Shown: positions 48,800 to 58,613 of the stretch, in pieces
How the letters are laid out: the number at the start of each line of letters is the position of its first letter
Numbering within the stretch: the first letter of the stretch is position 1
Assembly: GCF_036687315.1 (NCBI RefSeq)
Contig: NZ_CP144683.1
Location: 1-64,000 of the forward strand
Direction: 5' to 3'
DNA length: 64,000 nt
Source: Sphingopyxis sp. TUF1
GTDB lineage: Bacteria > Pseudomonadota > Alphaproteobacteria > Sphingomonadales > Sphingomonadaceae
Program-made: the position numbers and the translations under genes
The notes under the pieces: model-generated
The model's input: the letters and a program-made list of their open reading frames with translations, nothing else
Told to the model about the DNA's origin: nothing
Databases searched by the model: none

Positions 48800-49408
48800 A
48801 TGCACAGCCTGATCGTCGTGTCACATCCCAATCGCGCCTCGCTGACGCATGCGATCGGCACCGAGGTTGCCGAAGCCATTCGCGCCGCCCACAGCGGTAA
48901 TAGCGCGGAAATTGCGGATCTGAGCGCCGAGGGGTTCGATCCGCGATTTTCCCTATCCGACGTTGAAACGATCAACCGTATCGCGAAACCGCCCGCCAGC
49001 ATATTGGCAGAACAGGCACGCATCGACCGCGCCGATACCCTTGTGCTGGTCTATCCCGTCTATTGGTGGTCGATGCCCGCGCTTTTGAAAGGGTGGATCG
49101 ACCGCGTCTTCTCCGCCGGCTGGGCCTATGACGAAAGCCCGGATGGCAAACTTGAGAAAAAGCTGCAGCGGCTGGGCGTGCATTTGATCGCGATCGGTGC
49201 GGCCGATGCCGGCACTTACGCGAAGCATGGTTATTCGGGCGCCATGAAGACGCAGATCGATCATGGAATCTTCGACTATTGTGGGGCCCGCATTCTGTCT
49301 TCGCACCTGTTAACCGTGCCGGACGCAACAGAAGCCCCGACTGCGCTGAGGGCGGCGCGGCAGATCGGCGAACGCATCGGCAATCCGGCGCTTTGCGACG
49401 CGGCCTGA
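48800..49408 (+). CDS. NAD(P)H dehydrogenase (quinone), flavodoxin_2 family
   Basis: 202 residues. FMN/FAD phosphate-binding start MHSLIVVSHPNRASLTHAIG, and YPVYWWSMPALLKGWIDRVFSAGWAY, the family's core block. It reduces quinones by two electrons, limiting redox cycling. Divergent from tetR, which probably represses it and senses the quinone or related compound. Confidence 0.92.
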   Translation: MHSLIVVSHPNRASLTHAIGTEVAEAIRAAHSGNSAEIADLSAEGFDPRFSLSDVETINRIAKPPASILAEQARIDRADTLVLVYPVYWWSMPALLKGWIDRVFSAGWAYDESPDGKLEKKLQRLGVHLIAIGAADAGTYAKHGYSGAMKTQIDHGIFDYCGARILSSHLLTVPDATEAPTALRAARQIGERIGNPALCDAA

Positions 49409-49418
49409 CCGACCGCCT

Positions 49419-49811
49419 TCAGTCGAGCGCGTTGGCGAGCCGCTTGCGAAGCGCAACCAGGGCCTCGACCGGAACTCCGGTGCGTGTGGAGACCGCAACA
49501 TTGCCGGGAGCGGGTGCGGCCGTCGCAGCCGCAGCAGCCTTCGCGCTGCCATCCAACAACGCCTTGCGCGCGCCCTCGACGGTGAAGCCCTGCACATGCA
49601 GCAGATGGTGGATGCGCTCGGCGAGCGCGACATCTTCGGCGCGGTAATAGCGGCGGCGGCCCGATCGCTGGAGCGGCCTCAGCTGCGGAAACCGCGTTTC
49701 CCAGTATCGCAGCACATGCGTCGGCACCCCGATGCGCTCCGCCAGTTCGCCGATGGCGAGCATGGCGCCGGACGCCTTGCTGCCATCGTGGGAACCGTCA
49801 GTAGCTGCCAT
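49419..49811 (-). CDS. MerR-family regulator downstream of ihfA
   Basis: 130 residues. HTH LAIGELAERIGVPTHVLRYWETRFPQL and wing RRYYRAEDVALAERI (YxxxD-type MerR), followed by an Ala-rich C-terminus. Last gene of the rpmF-plsX-fabH-ihfA-merR cluster, an arrangement seen across alphaproteobacteria; effector unknown. No Cys, so not a metal sensor. Confidence 0.92.
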   Translation of the reverse strand: MAATDGSHDGSKASGAMLAIGELAERIGVPTHVLRYWETRFPQLRPLQRSGRRRYYRAEDVALAERIHHLLHVQGFTVEGARKALLDGSAKAAAAATAAPAPGNVAVSTRTGVPVEALVALRKRLANALD

Positions 49812-49825
49812 GCGTCAGACCCGGC

Positions 49826-50119
49826 CTATTTGCCTGCCACGCGGGCGCGCATCGACTGGCTCGCGCGAAAAGTCATCACCCGCCGTGGCAGGATCGGCAC
49901 CTCGATACCTGTCTTGGGATTGCGGCCAATCCGCTGCGCCTTGTCGCGCAGGACGAATGTGCCGAAACCCGAAATCTTCACATTCTGCCCGGCCGCGAGT
50001 GCGTCCGCCATGTGATCGAGAATCGATTCGACGATTGCGGCCGATTCATTGCGCGAAAGCCCGATCTGCTGATGAATCCGGCTGGCTATATCGGCGCGCG
50101 TGAGCGTCCCTGCGGTCAT
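49826..50119 (-). CDS. ihfA: Integration host factor subunit alpha
   Basis: 97 residues from ATG at 50119. HU/IHF fold with [25 protein letters not shown] (DNA-binding arm) and [11 protein letters not shown] at the end. The IHF-alpha-specific extended C-terminus is short here. It bends DNA at specific sites with the beta subunit. Lies after fabH on the same strand and 14 bases before merR; it has its own RBS (GGGAT/AAGGGA). Confidence 0.9.
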   Translation of the reverse strand: MTAGTLTRADIASRIHQQIGLSRNESAAIVESILDHMADALAAGQNVKISGFGTFVLRDKAQRIGRNPKTGIEVPILPRRVMTFRASQSMRARVAGK

Positions 50120-50297
50120 GATGATCCCTTCCCCCTCCTGAAGCGAAAATGCGCTTTCGGCCTCCTGACAGCCCCCACCGTCACGAGTCCCGAGCGCCAT
50201 ATGTAACAAATCCGAATAAATCCGCCAAACTGAAACGGATGGACGGAGAAGTTGACGCGACGAGTGTCACCGCGCCAGCGTCGGCGCGAATCCGCGC

Positions 50298-51263
50298 TCA
50301 AACGCGCAGGACGGCAGCGCCCCAGGTAAAGCCGCCGCCCATCGCTTCGAGCACGACCAGATCGCCGCGCTTGATGCGTCCGTCGCGCACCGCCAGGTCG
50401 AGCGCGAGCGGAACCGACGCCGCCGATGTATTCGCGTGCTGATCGACGGTCAGCACGACGCGATCGGCCGGAAGTCCCAGCTTTTTTGCGGTTGCATCGA
50501 TGATCCGCTTGTTCGCCTGGTGCGGCACGACCCAGTCGATGTCGTCAGGCGACAACCCGACGTCGCGCATCACCTCGCCCAGCACGGCGGCCAGGTTGGT
50601 AACCGCATGGCGAAAGACTTCGCGCCCCTGCATCCGGACATGGCCGACCGTGCCGGTGGTCGATGGGCCGCCGTCGACATAAAGCATGTCCGAATATTTG
50701 CCTTCGGCATGGAGCCGCGTCGCGAGGATCCCCCGATCATCGGTAACCTCTTCGGCCGACAGCACGATCGCCCCCGCCCCGTCGCCGAACAGGACGCAGG
50801 TCGTGCGGTCCTCCCAGTCGAGGATGCGGCTGAACGTTTCGCTGCCGATCACCAGCGCATGTTTGGCGGCGCCGGTGCGGAGCATCGAGTCAGCGACCGA
50901 CACGGCGTAGAGAAAGCCCGAACATACTGCCGCGACATCGAAAGCGATGCAGTCGGGCGCGCCGAGCAATGCCTGGACCTTGGTCGCGCTCGCCGGGAAT
51001 GTGTTGTCCGGTGTCGCGGTGGCGACGATGATCAGGCCGATGTCGGCGGGCCGGAGTCCAGCGGCTTCGAGTGCCTGCCGCGCGGCGTCGGCGCCAAGCG
51101 TTGCGGTTGTCTCATCGGCTTCGGCGATATGGCGGAAACGGATGCCGGTACGTTCGACGATCCACTCGTCGCTGGTATCCACACGCTCCGCCAGTTCCGC
51201 ATTCGAAACGCGGGTGCGCGGCAGCGCCGATCCGGTGCCCTTCAGGACTGCGCGGCGCGTCAT
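50298..51263 (-). CDS. fabH: 3-oxoacyl-[acyl-carrier-protein] synthase III
   Basis: 321 residues from ATG at 51263 (coupled to plsX by ATGA). Cys in [12 protein letters not shown], His in [11 protein letters not shown], and Asn in [11 protein letters not shown] make the FabH triad. It condenses acetyl-CoA with malonyl-ACP to start fatty-acid synthesis. The plsX-fabH pair is conserved with rpmF. Confidence 0.96.
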   Translation of the reverse strand: MTRRAVLKGTGSALPRTRVSNAELAERVDTSDEWIVERTGIRFRHIAEADETTATLGADAARQALEAAGLRPADIGLIIVATATPDNTFPASATKVQALLGAPDCIAFDVAAVCSGFLYAVSVADSMLRTGAAKHALVIGSETFSRILDWEDRTTCVLFGDGAGAIVLSAEEVTDDRGILATRLHAEGKYSDMLYVDGGPSTTGTVGHVRMQGREVFRHAVTNLAAVLGEVMRDVGLSPDDIDWVVPHQANKRIIDATAKKLGLPADRVVLTVDQHANTSAASVPLALDLAVRDGRIKRGDLVVLEAMGGGFTWGAAVLRV

Positions 51264-52294
51264 GCGGCGTCGCCGCGGCGGAAGTTCGCGAGATCCTCGG
51301 TCACCTGACGGGTAATATCCTTTTCGATCAGCTCGGCGCATAGGTGGACGCAGTTGGCGACCCCCTTGGCATCGGCGCTGCCATGACTTTTCAGCACTAC
51401 GCCGTTGAGGCCGAGGAACACCGCGCCATTGTGGTTATTGGGATCGAGATGGTGGCGCAGCAATTCGGTCGCGGGGCGCGAGATCAGGAAGCCGATCTTC
51501 GAGCGCGTCGAGCTCGTAAAAGCCCGGCGCAGGAGGTCGGTCACGAAGCGCGCCGTCCCCTCAATCGTCTTGAGCGCGATATTGCCCGAAAAACCGTCGT
51601 GGACGATCACATCGACATCGCCGCGCGACAATTTGTCGCCCTCGATAAAGCCGGTAAATTCCATCGGCAGCCCTTGCGCTTCGCGAAGCATCGCCGCGGC
51701 ATCGCGGATCTCGTCGGTGCCCTTCAGCTCTTCGGTGCCGATGTTGAGCAGCGCGACGCGCGGGCGCTGGAGCCCCATCGCGGTGCGCGCATAGGCCGCG
51801 CCCATGACGGCGAACTGGGTGAGGTTGGTCGCGTCGCACTCGGTGTTGGCGCCGAGGTCCAGCATCACGACATCGTTGTTGCCAAGCGAGGGCAGCAGCG
51901 CCGCGAGCGCGGGCCGGTCGATTCCCGGCATGGTGCGCAGCGCGAGCTTTGCCATCGCCATCAGGGCGCCGGTGTTACCCGCCGACACGGCGCCACCGGC
52001 ATCGCCGCGCTTCACCGCGTCGATCGCCAGCCCCATCGAGGTGCTTTTGGCCTTGCGCAGCGCCTGGCTCGGCTTGTCCTCGCCCGATACCACGCCGTCG
52101 GTGTGGATGATGTCCGACGCCGCGCGCAGATTGGGGTGGTTGTCGAGCGCCGCCTTGATCCGCTTCTCGTCGCCGACGAGGATGAAACGCAGGCCGTCAT
52201 GCTTGTGGCGCGCCATTGCGGCACCGGCGAGCATTACGCGCACGCCGACGTCACCGCCCATCGCATCGATTGCGATTCGCGGTGTCAGTGCCAT
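51260..52294 (-). CDS. plsX: Phosphate acyltransferase PlsX
   Basis: 344 residues. Starts [17 protein letters not shown]; conserved [21 protein letters not shown] and FIEGDKL. It makes acyl-phosphate from acyl-ACP for PlsY, linking fatty-acid synthesis to phospholipid synthesis. 22 bases after rpmF. Confidence 0.96.
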   Translation of the reverse strand: MALTPRIAIDAMGGDVGVRVMLAGAAMARHKHDGLRFILVGDEKRIKAALDNHPNLRAASDIIHTDGVVSGEDKPSQALRKAKSTSMGLAIDAVKRGDAGGAVSAGNTGALMAMAKLALRTMPGIDRPALAALLPSLGNNDVVMLDLGANTECDATNLTQFAVMGAAYARTAMGLQRPRVALLNIGTEELKGTDEIRDAAAMLREAQGLPMEFTGFIEGDKLSRGDVDVIVHDGFSGNIALKTIEGTARFVTDLLRRAFTSSTRSKIGFLISRPATELLRHHLDPNNHNGAVFLGLNGVVLKSHGSADAKGVANCVHLCAELIEKDITRQVTEDLANFRRGDAA

Positions 52295-52316
52295 CTAAAA
52301 CCCTCCGGCCGAATGG

Positions 52317-52496
52317 TTACGCGCCGACCGACACCACTTCGCGGCCGTTATAATGACCGCAGGCGTTGCAAAGATTGTGCGGACGCTTCAGTTCGCCGCA
52401 GTTGGGGCATTCCTGAAAGGCTTCAACCTTCAGGCTGTCGTGGCTGCGACGCATTCCGCGCTTCGAGGGCGAGGTTTTTCGCTTGGGAACGGCCAT
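52317..52496 (-). CDS. rpmF: 50S ribosomal protein L32
   Basis: 59 residues. Starts [20 protein letters not shown], and the CPNCGELK...CNAC zinc ribbon (CxxC/CxxC) is present, so this is the zinc-binding form. Heads the rpmF-plsX-fabH-ihfA-merR cluster. Confidence 0.97.
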   Translation of the reverse strand: MAVPKRKTSPSKRGMRRSHDSLKVEAFQECPNCGELKRPHNLCNACGHYNGREVVSVGA

Positions 52497-52821
52497 GATT
52501 TTTCCTGCATTCTCAAATAGTGTGTCACGAATCGGCTACCCGGATTTGTCATGCCCGTCGCCGGAAATGACTGGCCCGCCCGCCAAGCCGAAGCCCGGCC
52601 CCGTCGCTTTGGAACGGGACAAATCTTCCGCCGGAGGGTGCCTCAACGCCAGAAGGTGTCGGGTGCCGGATCGGGCGCGGCTATAGCGTTTTCGCCCGCA
52701 AAGGCAAGTCCTGTGGATGAGATTGCGTAACCAAATGCGTTGCCCTTGCCGATCGCGCGGCGCGATGCCACACATAACCGGCACCGGGGGAGGCCAGCCG
52801 GGTGCGAACAGGGGGACGCAT

Positions 52822-53259
52822 ATGATTATCTTGCCGATCAGTCTGACGATTGCCGCCGGAGCCGCGCTCCTCAACCTGTGGCTGTCGATCCGCGTCGGCC
52901 GCGTCCGGACGAAGGAAAAGGTCTTCATCGGCGACGGCGGCAACGATCTGTTGACCCGGCGCATGCGTGCGCACAGCAATTATGTCGAAAACACCGCGTT
53001 TGTGCTGATCCTGCTCGCGTTGGTCGAGTTAGGGATTGGCTCGTCGATGTGGCTGTGGGGCGTCGGCGCGCTCTACCTTGTCGGACGGATTCTTCATGCG
53101 ATCGGCATGGACGGGATGATGTGGGGCCGCATGGTCGGGACGATCATCACGATGCTGACGCAGCTCGGCCTCGCGCTCGGCGCGCTGGCGATCGTCTATC
53201 TGACGCCCACCAGCATTACGACGACCGAGATCCAGGAAACCGTCGCGGTGGCGCAATAA
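52822..53259 (+). CDS. MAPEG-family membrane protein
   Basis: 145 residues from ATG at 52822. Four membrane helices (about 3-22, 55-75, 77-97 and 104-126) and the MAPEG motif RAHSNYVENTAFVLILLALVE near TM2. MAPEG members conjugate glutathione or reduce peroxides, but bacterial ones are mostly uncharacterised. Alone on the plus strand, with a degenerate palindrome after it. Confidence 0.88.
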   Translation: MIILPISLTIAAGAALLNLWLSIRVGRVRTKEKVFIGDGGNDLLTRRMRAHSNYVENTAFVLILLALVELGIGSSMWLWGVGALYLVGRILHAIGMDGMMWGRMVGTIITMLTQLGLALGALAIVYLTPTSITTTEIQETVAVAQ

Positions 53260-53266
53260 AATCCCC

Positions 53267-53354
53267 GTCATTGTGACCCCGGATTTAATCCGGGGGAAGC
53301 AATCCGGAGCCTGCGTGAATCGCTCTGAATTGCTTCGCTGCGCTCGCAGTCACG
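53267..53354. repeat. Degenerate palindrome of family A
   Basis: GTCATTGTGACC...GAAGCAATCC...GAATTGCTTCGCTGCGCTCGCAGTCAC; arms diverged from the family A consensus and carry an inner CCGGATTTAATCCGG palindrome. Between convergent genes. Confidence 0.65.
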
Positions 53355-53358
53355 GAAA

Positions 53359-54030
53359 TTAATCTGCTACCCCCATCGCCACATCGCCCACAAACGGGTT
53401 CGTCCGCCGCTCGTGCGCGAAATTGCTGTGCGCGCCATGCCCAGGCAAGAAGGTCGTGTCGCCGCCGAGCGGCCATAGCTTCTGCGTGATCGAATCGAGC
53501 AATTGCTGGTGATTGCCACGCGGGAAATCGGTGCGCCCAATCGATCCCTGAAAGATGACATCGCCGACGATCGCCAGCTTGGACGGCGCATGATGGAACA
53601 CGACATGCCCCGGCGTGTGCCCAGGGCAGTGAATGACGTCGATCGTCAGATTGCCCACCGTCACCGTGTCGCCATCGACCAGCCAGCGGTCGGGCTCGAA
53701 CGGTTCGCCGACCATGCCGAAGCGCGCGCCATCCTCGGCGAAGCGTTCGATCCAGAAGCGGTCGTCCTCATGCGGCCCTTCGATCGGCACGCCCAGCTCC
53801 TTCGCCAGCATTCCGGCCTGTCCGCAATGGTCCATATGTCCATGGGTGACGAGGATTTTCTCGACCTCGACGCCCGTCTGCTGCACTGCCTCTTTCAGCT
53901 TGGGCAGGTCGCCGCCGGGGTCGACCAACGCCGCCTTGTTGGTTTCGGTGCACCAAAGGAGCGTGCAATTTTGCTGAAAGGCGGTGACGGGCACGATCGC
54001 CGCACGCATCGGAGGGTTTGGAGCGTTCAT
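53359..54030 (-). CDS. MBL-fold metallo-hydrolase (glyoxalase II-like)
   Basis: 223 residues from ATG at 54030. Metal motif THGHMDHCGQ (HxHxDH), a third His in VIHCPGHTPGH and a bridging Asp in VGDVIFQGSIGRTD; final His in LPGHGAHS. It lacks the C-terminal helical domain of classical glyoxalase II, so it belongs to the shorter YcbL-like class. Substrate uncertain. Confidence 0.92.
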   Translation of the reverse strand: MNAPNPPMRAAIVPVTAFQQNCTLLWCTETNKAALVDPGGDLPKLKEAVQQTGVEVEKILVTHGHMDHCGQAGMLAKELGVPIEGPHEDDRFWIERFAEDGARFGMVGEPFEPDRWLVDGDTVTVGNLTIDVIHCPGHTPGHVVFHHAPSKLAIVGDVIFQGSIGRTDFPRGNHQQLLDSITQKLWPLGGDTTFLPGHGAHSNFAHERRTNPFVGDVAMGVAD

Positions 54031-54131
54031 GCCGCCGATGTGGGGAAATGCGGCGCAAATGGCAAGTCGCCACCAGGACGCGCACGCCTCCCATTTCACC
54101 CGGTGGCAGGACGGGCATATTGGTCCTCGCC

Positions 54132-54437
54132 ATGACCGAGGCCTTTCTTCACGGCACCGTGCATCTTGCGCGCGAGGATATGCAAGCGGCGCTGACGGCT
54201 GATCCCGACGCGCTGGCACTGTGGCAGGCGCTCACCCCGCTGGGGCGCAACGAGTTTATCTGCTGGGTCGACGACGCCAAGCAGGACAAGACGCGCGCGC
54301 GCCGCATCGAGCGGACCGTCGAGGAATTGCACGAGGGCAAAAAGCGCCCGTGCTGCTGGGCCGGGTGTATCCACCGCACCGACAAGGCGCCGAGCAAGTG
54401 GCAGCAGGCGGTGCTGATCGACAAGAAGGCGAAATAA
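54132..54437 (+). CDS. YdeI/OmpD-associated-like protein
   Basis: 101 residues. The core LALWQALTPLGRNEFICWVDDAKQDKTRARRIERTVEEL matches the YdeI-type small domain, but a C-terminal motif with two Cys and a Trp (RPCCWAGCIHR) is unusual. Cytoplasmic, function unknown. Divergent from the MBL gene; ends before the retropepsin gene that converges on it. Confidence 0.8.
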   Translation: MTEAFLHGTVHLAREDMQAALTADPDALALWQALTPLGRNEFICWVDDAKQDKTRARRIERTVEELHEGKKRPCCWAGCIHRTDKAPSKWQQAVLIDKKAK

Positions 54438-54451
54438 GGCGGGCGGACGCC

Positions 54452-55009
54452 TCAGCGCAGCGTCATCGTGTCGCCTTCGACATTCACCGCGTCGAGTTTC
54501 GACAGGAAGCTTTGTCCAAGCAGCGACACGCCCATGTCGGCGTCGATCACCGCTGCCTGGACGCCGCGCACCTCGATCCCCTGCACCTCGACGCTGTCGA
54601 GCATCACCGTGCGCATCGGCACATCGCCGCCCGCAGTTCGCGCCATGCCGCCGATAGGCAGGCGGTCGACATCGATCCCGATCGCTTCGGCATCGCGCCG
54701 CGTTAGCGCGACGATCGACGCGCCGCTGTCGACCATCATGCGGATGCTGGCGCCTTCGACCGCGGTGTCGGCATAGAAATGCGAGTCGCCCGAACGCGCG
54801 ATGCGCACCTCGCCACCCGACGAAGCGGAACCGGTGCCCGGCGATGACCTGCTGCGCGTCCCGCGCTCGGTCGTCCAATTGCTGTTAGCCGATGGATCCT
54901 CGGCAGCCTCCTGAGCTTGATCGTCGTCCGTTGAGCGGCTCGCGACGCTCGCCACGCCGACCGAGACCGCCGTGATGGCGACGGCCAATACTAGAGATCG
55001 CCCGATCAT
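54452..55009 (-). CDS. Retropepsin-like aspartic protease (clan AA, TIGR02281-like)
   Basis: 185 residues. An N-terminal signal/anchor (LVLAVAITAVSVGVASVA), a Ser/Gly-rich linker (about 25-65), then a protease domain with the catalytic motif MMVDSGASIVALTRRDA and the downstream block IGGMARTAGGDVPMRTVMLD. The single Asp-Ser-Gly site implies a homodimer. Probably periplasmic. Confidence 0.88.
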   Translation of the reverse strand: MIGRSLVLAVAITAVSVGVASVASRSTDDDQAQEAAEDPSANSNWTTERGTRSRSSPGTGSASSGGEVRIARSGDSHFYADTAVEGASIRMMVDSGASIVALTRRDAEAIGIDVDRLPIGGMARTAGGDVPMRTVMLDSVEVQGIEVRGVQAAVIDADMGVSLLGQSFLSKLDAVNVEGDTMTLR

Positions 55010-55044
55010 GGGCGCCTTTGTCGCATATATGCGTTGGAGATTGG

Positions 55045-55659
55045 TTAAGCAGGGTCGCGGCTTATTGCAGCGCGGGTGGGCTTCCCATCACCCTGTTCGA
55101 TGAACGCGCGCCACACGGGCGCTTCACCACGAATGCTGTAAGCAATCCGCGCACAGGCATGGGGACTCCCGGTCCGGTTGTCGGCCTCAGCTGCGGTAGC
55201 CGGCCATGAAACTTCGGCCCGCAAAGACCAGCACACCAGCGCCTCGGCCTCCTGCCCTGCCTCGATTGCCGCGCGTTCGTGGGCGCTGAGCGAAGCGGGG
55301 GCGCTCCAGCCGAAGATCGCGCGATACGGCGTCGCCCCGCCCCACAAGGCTTCACCGAACGGGCTATCGTGATCAGCAAGCATCGCCCGAATCCGCGCCC
55401 GATCGGCGGGTGCGAGCCACTGGCCCCCCAGCATCGGCGCCCAGCGCGCCTCGTCGCGCGAGCGCAGCGCCGCCGCCAGCTCGTCGGCAGCCGCCTCGAA
55501 GCGCGGCGTCCACGCCGAATCGACCGCCAAAGGCGCGAGCCGCGCCGACGGACGCACCGCTTCAGCTTCGGCCGGCAGCAAGGATTCGGGTGCCGCCGAA
55601 ACGGGTGCGGTCGGGACGGACATGGCGGCGAACGCCGACAAGATCATCAAGGCGCGCAT
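55045..55659 (-). CDS. Exported hypothetical protein
   Basis: 204 residues from ATG at 55659. Signal peptide MRALMILSAFAAMSVPTAPVSA. The mature part has a DUF-like region rich in Trp and Ala (AAADELAAALRSRDEARWAPMLGGQWL) and ends with a conserved-looking CARIAYSIRGEAPVW. No domain recognised. Preceded and followed by genes on the same strand (YgfZ upstream, retropepsin downstream). Confidence 0.75.
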   Translation of the reverse strand: MRALMILSAFAAMSVPTAPVSAAPESLLPAEAEAVRPSARLAPLAVDSAWTPRFEAAADELAAALRSRDEARWAPMLGGQWLAPADRARIRAMLADHDSPFGEALWGGATPYRAIFGWSAPASLSAHERAAIEAGQEAEALVCWSLRAEVSWPATAAEADNRTGSPHACARIAYSIRGEAPVWRAFIEQGDGKPTRAAISRDPA

Positions 55660-55691
55660 GGGCGACACATTAGCAGTTGCGCCTGCACCTG

Positions 55692-56417
55692 TCATGAACC
55701 GGCGAGCAGCCCCTCGCGCATCCACCGCGGCGCATTGACCGGATCGATCGTCTCGACCCGCCGATGCTCGACCGACCAGCCAAGCTCGGGATAGGCGACG
55801 ACCTGGCGCTTTTCGTCGGCGTCGGCGATCGGCACGACGACAAGCCGCCGGTTGACCTTTTGCCGCCAGTTCATCCGCGCGGTGTTCTCCTGTCCGACAT
55901 AGCAGCCCTTGGAAAAGCTGACGCCGTTCAGCTCAGCCGCATTGCATTCGAGCCAGAGCGTCGTCCCGTCGCCGAGCTCACCGCGCCCCTCGGTAACGCC
56001 GAGCGCTAACCGGTGCGCCCGCCACGCAGCATCGGCGCCCTCGCCTTCGTCCACAGTTGCTAGCCAGCGCTGGCCAAGTTCGGGCAGCCGCGGATCGACC
56101 ACGCCCAGATCGCCCTTCGGCGCCCAATGGACGGCCAGTCCCTCCTCGCGTTCGATGACGATCGCGCGGCGCAGGCGATAGAGCGACAGCCGTTTGGCAA
56201 GCCCTTCGGTGGCCTCGCGCTCGCAATCGATCAACACATCGTCGCCGTCGCCCCAGATCAGGAAGTCGAACAGCGCCTTGCCCTGCGGGGTCAGCAGCGC
56301 TGCCCACACGGGCAGGTTTCCCGACACGTCATTGGTGACAAGGCCCTGGAGGAACCCGCGGACATCCTCGCCCGAGAGACGGATCAGGGCGCGTTCGCGA
56401 AGGGTGGTATTGGACAT
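55692..56417 (-). CDS. YgfZ/GcvT-domain folate-binding protein
   Basis: 241 residues. N-terminal GcvT-like fold (FLQGLVTNDVSG) and the YgfZ signature KGCYVGQENTAR near residue 167-178. YgfZ helps repair or assemble certain Fe-S enzymes in a folate-dependent way. The mid-region carries the expected DFLIWGDGDDVLIDC segment. It diverges from pyrC, 58 bases apart. Confidence 0.92.
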   Translation of the reverse strand: MSNTTLRERALIRLSGEDVRGFLQGLVTNDVSGNLPVWAALLTPQGKALFDFLIWGDGDDVLIDCEREATEGLAKRLSLYRLRRAIVIEREEGLAVHWAPKGDLGVVDPRLPELGQRWLATVDEGEGADAAWRAHRLALGVTEGRGELGDGTTLWLECNAAELNGVSFSKGCYVGQENTARMNWRQKVNRRLVVVPIADADEKRQVVAYPELGWSVEHRRVETIDPVNAPRWMREGLLAGS

Positions 56418-56475
56418 GCCGATAATCTAGGGACGCCCCAGCCAAAGCCAAGCCCATTTGCCACGAGTCTTTTCA

Positions 56476-57498
56476 ATGACCGACCGCCTGACGATCCGCC
56501 GCCCCGACGATTGGCACGTCCATCTGCGCGACGGCGCGATGCTGACCCATGTCGCGCCTTACACCGCGCGCCAGTTCGCGCGCGCGATCGTCATGCCCAA
56601 CCTGTCGCCGCCTGTGACGACGGCTGCGGAAGGCCGAGCCTACCGCGACCGCATCAACGCTGCGGTGCCTGCAGGGCTCGATTTCACGCCGCTGATCGTT
56701 GCCTACCTCACCGACCACAGCGACGCCGGCGAAATGGCGCGCGGCCACGCCGAGGGCGTTTTTACCGCCGCAAAGCTCTATCCCGCGCACGCTACCACCG
56801 GCAGCGCGCACGGTGTCACCGATGTCGCGAACATCATGGGCGTACTCGCGCGGATGCAGGACATCGGGATGCCGCTGCTCATCCACGGCGAGGTCACCGA
56901 CCATGACGTCGACATTTTCGACCGCGAGGCGGTCTTCATCGACCGCACGCTCGAACCGCTCGTTCGCGCGCTTCCCGCGCTCAAAATCGTCTTCGAACAC
57001 ATTACAACGGCCGAGGCTGCGCAGTTCGTCGCCGACGCCCCCGCCAATGTCGCCGCGACGATCACGCCGCAGCATCTGCATATCAACCGCAACGCGATGC
57101 TCGTCGGGGGCATCCGCCCGCACGCCTATTGCCTGCCCGTTGCCAAGCGCGAGCATCACCGGCTCGCGGTGCGCGCCGCTGCGACATCGGGTTCGCCCAA
57201 ATTCTTCCTCGGCACCGACAGCGCGCCGCACGCGGTGCACACGAAGGAAGCGTCTTGCGGCTGCGCCGGTATTTTCAACGCATCCTTTGCGCTCGAAAGC
57301 TATGCGATGGCATTCGACCAGGATGGCGCGCTCGACAAGCTCGAAGGTTTTGCCAGCGAGCATGGCCCACGCTTCTATGGCCTGCCCCTCAATCAGGGCA
57401 CGGTAACATTGGAACGCGCCGATACCGTCGTCCCCGACCGGATCGGGGACATCGTGCCTTTCCACGCCGGCGAAACAATCGCCTGGCGACTGGTCTGA
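56476..57498 (+). CDS. pyrC: Dihydroorotase, class II
   Basis: 340 residues from ATG at 56476. Metal motif [13 protein letters not shown]; carboxylated lysine in [22 protein letters not shown] and [10 protein letters not shown] with metal His residues; [11 protein letters not shown] and the catalytic Asp in [22 protein letters not shown]. It closes N-carbamoyl-aspartate to dihydroorotate in pyrimidine synthesis. Confidence 0.96.
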   Translation: MTDRLTIRRPDDWHVHLRDGAMLTHVAPYTARQFARAIVMPNLSPPVTTAAEGRAYRDRINAAVPAGLDFTPLIVAYLTDHSDAGEMARGHAEGVFTAAKLYPAHATTGSAHGVTDVANIMGVLARMQDIGMPLLIHGEVTDHDVDIFDREAVFIDRTLEPLVRALPALKIVFEHITTAEAAQFVADAPANVAATITPQHLHINRNAMLVGGIRPHAYCLPVAKREHHRLAVRAAATSGSPKFFLGTDSAPHAVHTKEASCGCAGIFNASFALESYAMAFDQDGALDKLEGFASEHGPRFYGLPLNQGTVTLERADTVVPDRIGDIVPFHAGETIAWRLV

Positions 57499-57527
57499 TC
57501 CAGCGGAGTCCTTTTTGACTATATTGT

Positions 57528-57603
57528 CATCCCGGCGAAGGCCGGGATCTCGCCGGTGCGTCAGATCGAGAGGGAGAGATCCCGGCCTTCGCCGGGATGA
57601 CAG
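57528..57603. repeat. Extragenic palindrome, family B
   Basis: GTCATCCCGGCGAAGGCCGGGATC is matched in reverse as GATCCCGGCCTTCGCCGGGATGAC about 40 bases later; between convergent pyrC and rarD. Same family as 7255-7332. Confidence 0.88.
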
Positions 57604-57676
57604 GAAGAGATGAAGGCAACGCCTGTGCGATCGAACAAGGCCGCCAGCTGCCCTCGCCTGCGCGGGGCGACGTTGA

Positions 57677-58594
57677 TCAAGCCACCTCGATCTTTGGCTC
57701 CGCGCGCATCTTGCGCCACATGTCGAAACTGAACACCGCGACGCTGAGCCAGATCAGCACGAAGCACGCGAGTTGCACCGGTTTCAGCGGCTCGCCGAAT
57801 GCGAACAAGCTCAAGAGGAACTGGATCGTCGGCGCCAGATATTGCACAAAGCCGAGCGCGGCATAGCTCATGCGCCGCGCTGCGGTCGCAAAGAGCAGCA
57901 GCGGCACGGCGGTCACCACCCCGCCCGCCATCAGTAAAAGGGTGATCGACGTTTCGGAGGCAAATCCGCGCCCGTCGCCGATACCGATATACCAGGCGGA
58001 TAGTGCGAGCGACGGAAGCAGCAGCACCGTCGTCTCGACCGACAGCCCGGGGAGCGAGCCCACCGGCACGATCTTGCGAATAAGCCCGTAAACGGCAAAG
58101 GAAAATGCAAGCGTCAGGCTGATCCACAGCGTATCGAGCGCGCCCGCGAGCAGGATCGCAACGCCGATGCCCGCGATGACGACGGCAAGCAGTTGCATCC
58201 GCGACAACCGTTCGCCGAGGAAAAGCACCCCCAGCATCACATTGACGAGCGGGTTGAGATAATAGCCGAGGCTCGCCGCGAGCACATGGTCGGTGAAGAT
58301 CGCGTGGATATAGACGAGCCAGTTGACCCCGATCAGTAGCGCGCTCGCAAGCAGCAGGCGCAGTATCCGCCAATGTTTCAGCGCAGCCAGATATTCGCCG
58401 ATCTGGCGGCGGAAAAGCATGATGACGACACAGAGCGGCAGCGACCAGATGATCCGCTGCGTCAACACTTCGATCGGCGGGACGCTGCTCACCAGTTTGA
58501 AGAACAAGGGGACGAAGCCCCAGATTCCATAGGCGGCGATCGCGAAGGGCAAGCCGCCTTGTGCGCTCCCCGCGGGGGCTATTGCCTGTGCCAT
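57677..58594 (-). CDS. rarD: RarD/EamA-family transporter
   Basis: 305 residues with ten hydrophobic helices in two EamA repeats. The RarD-type core GYYLNPLVNVMLGVLFLGERLSRMQ and FVQYLAPTIQFLLSLFAFGEPL are typical. RarD is linked to chloramphenicol sensitivity in Pseudomonas, but the substrate is unknown. Inner membrane. Confidence 0.92.
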   Translation of the reverse strand: MAQAIAPAGSAQGGLPFAIAAYGIWGFVPLFFKLVSSVPPIEVLTQRIIWSLPLCVVIMLFRRQIGEYLAALKHWRILRLLLASALLIGVNWLVYIHAIFTDHVLAASLGYYLNPLVNVMLGVLFLGERLSRMQLLAVVIAGIGVAILLAGALDTLWISLTLAFSFAVYGLIRKIVPVGSLPGLSVETTVLLLPSLALSAWYIGIGDGRGFASETSITLLLMAGGVVTAVPLLLFATAARRMSYAALGFVQYLAPTIQFLLSLFAFGEPLKPVQLACFVLIWLSVAVFSFDMWRKMRAEPKIEVA

Positions 58595-58613
58595 GGGCCG
58601 GACGTCTAAAAGA

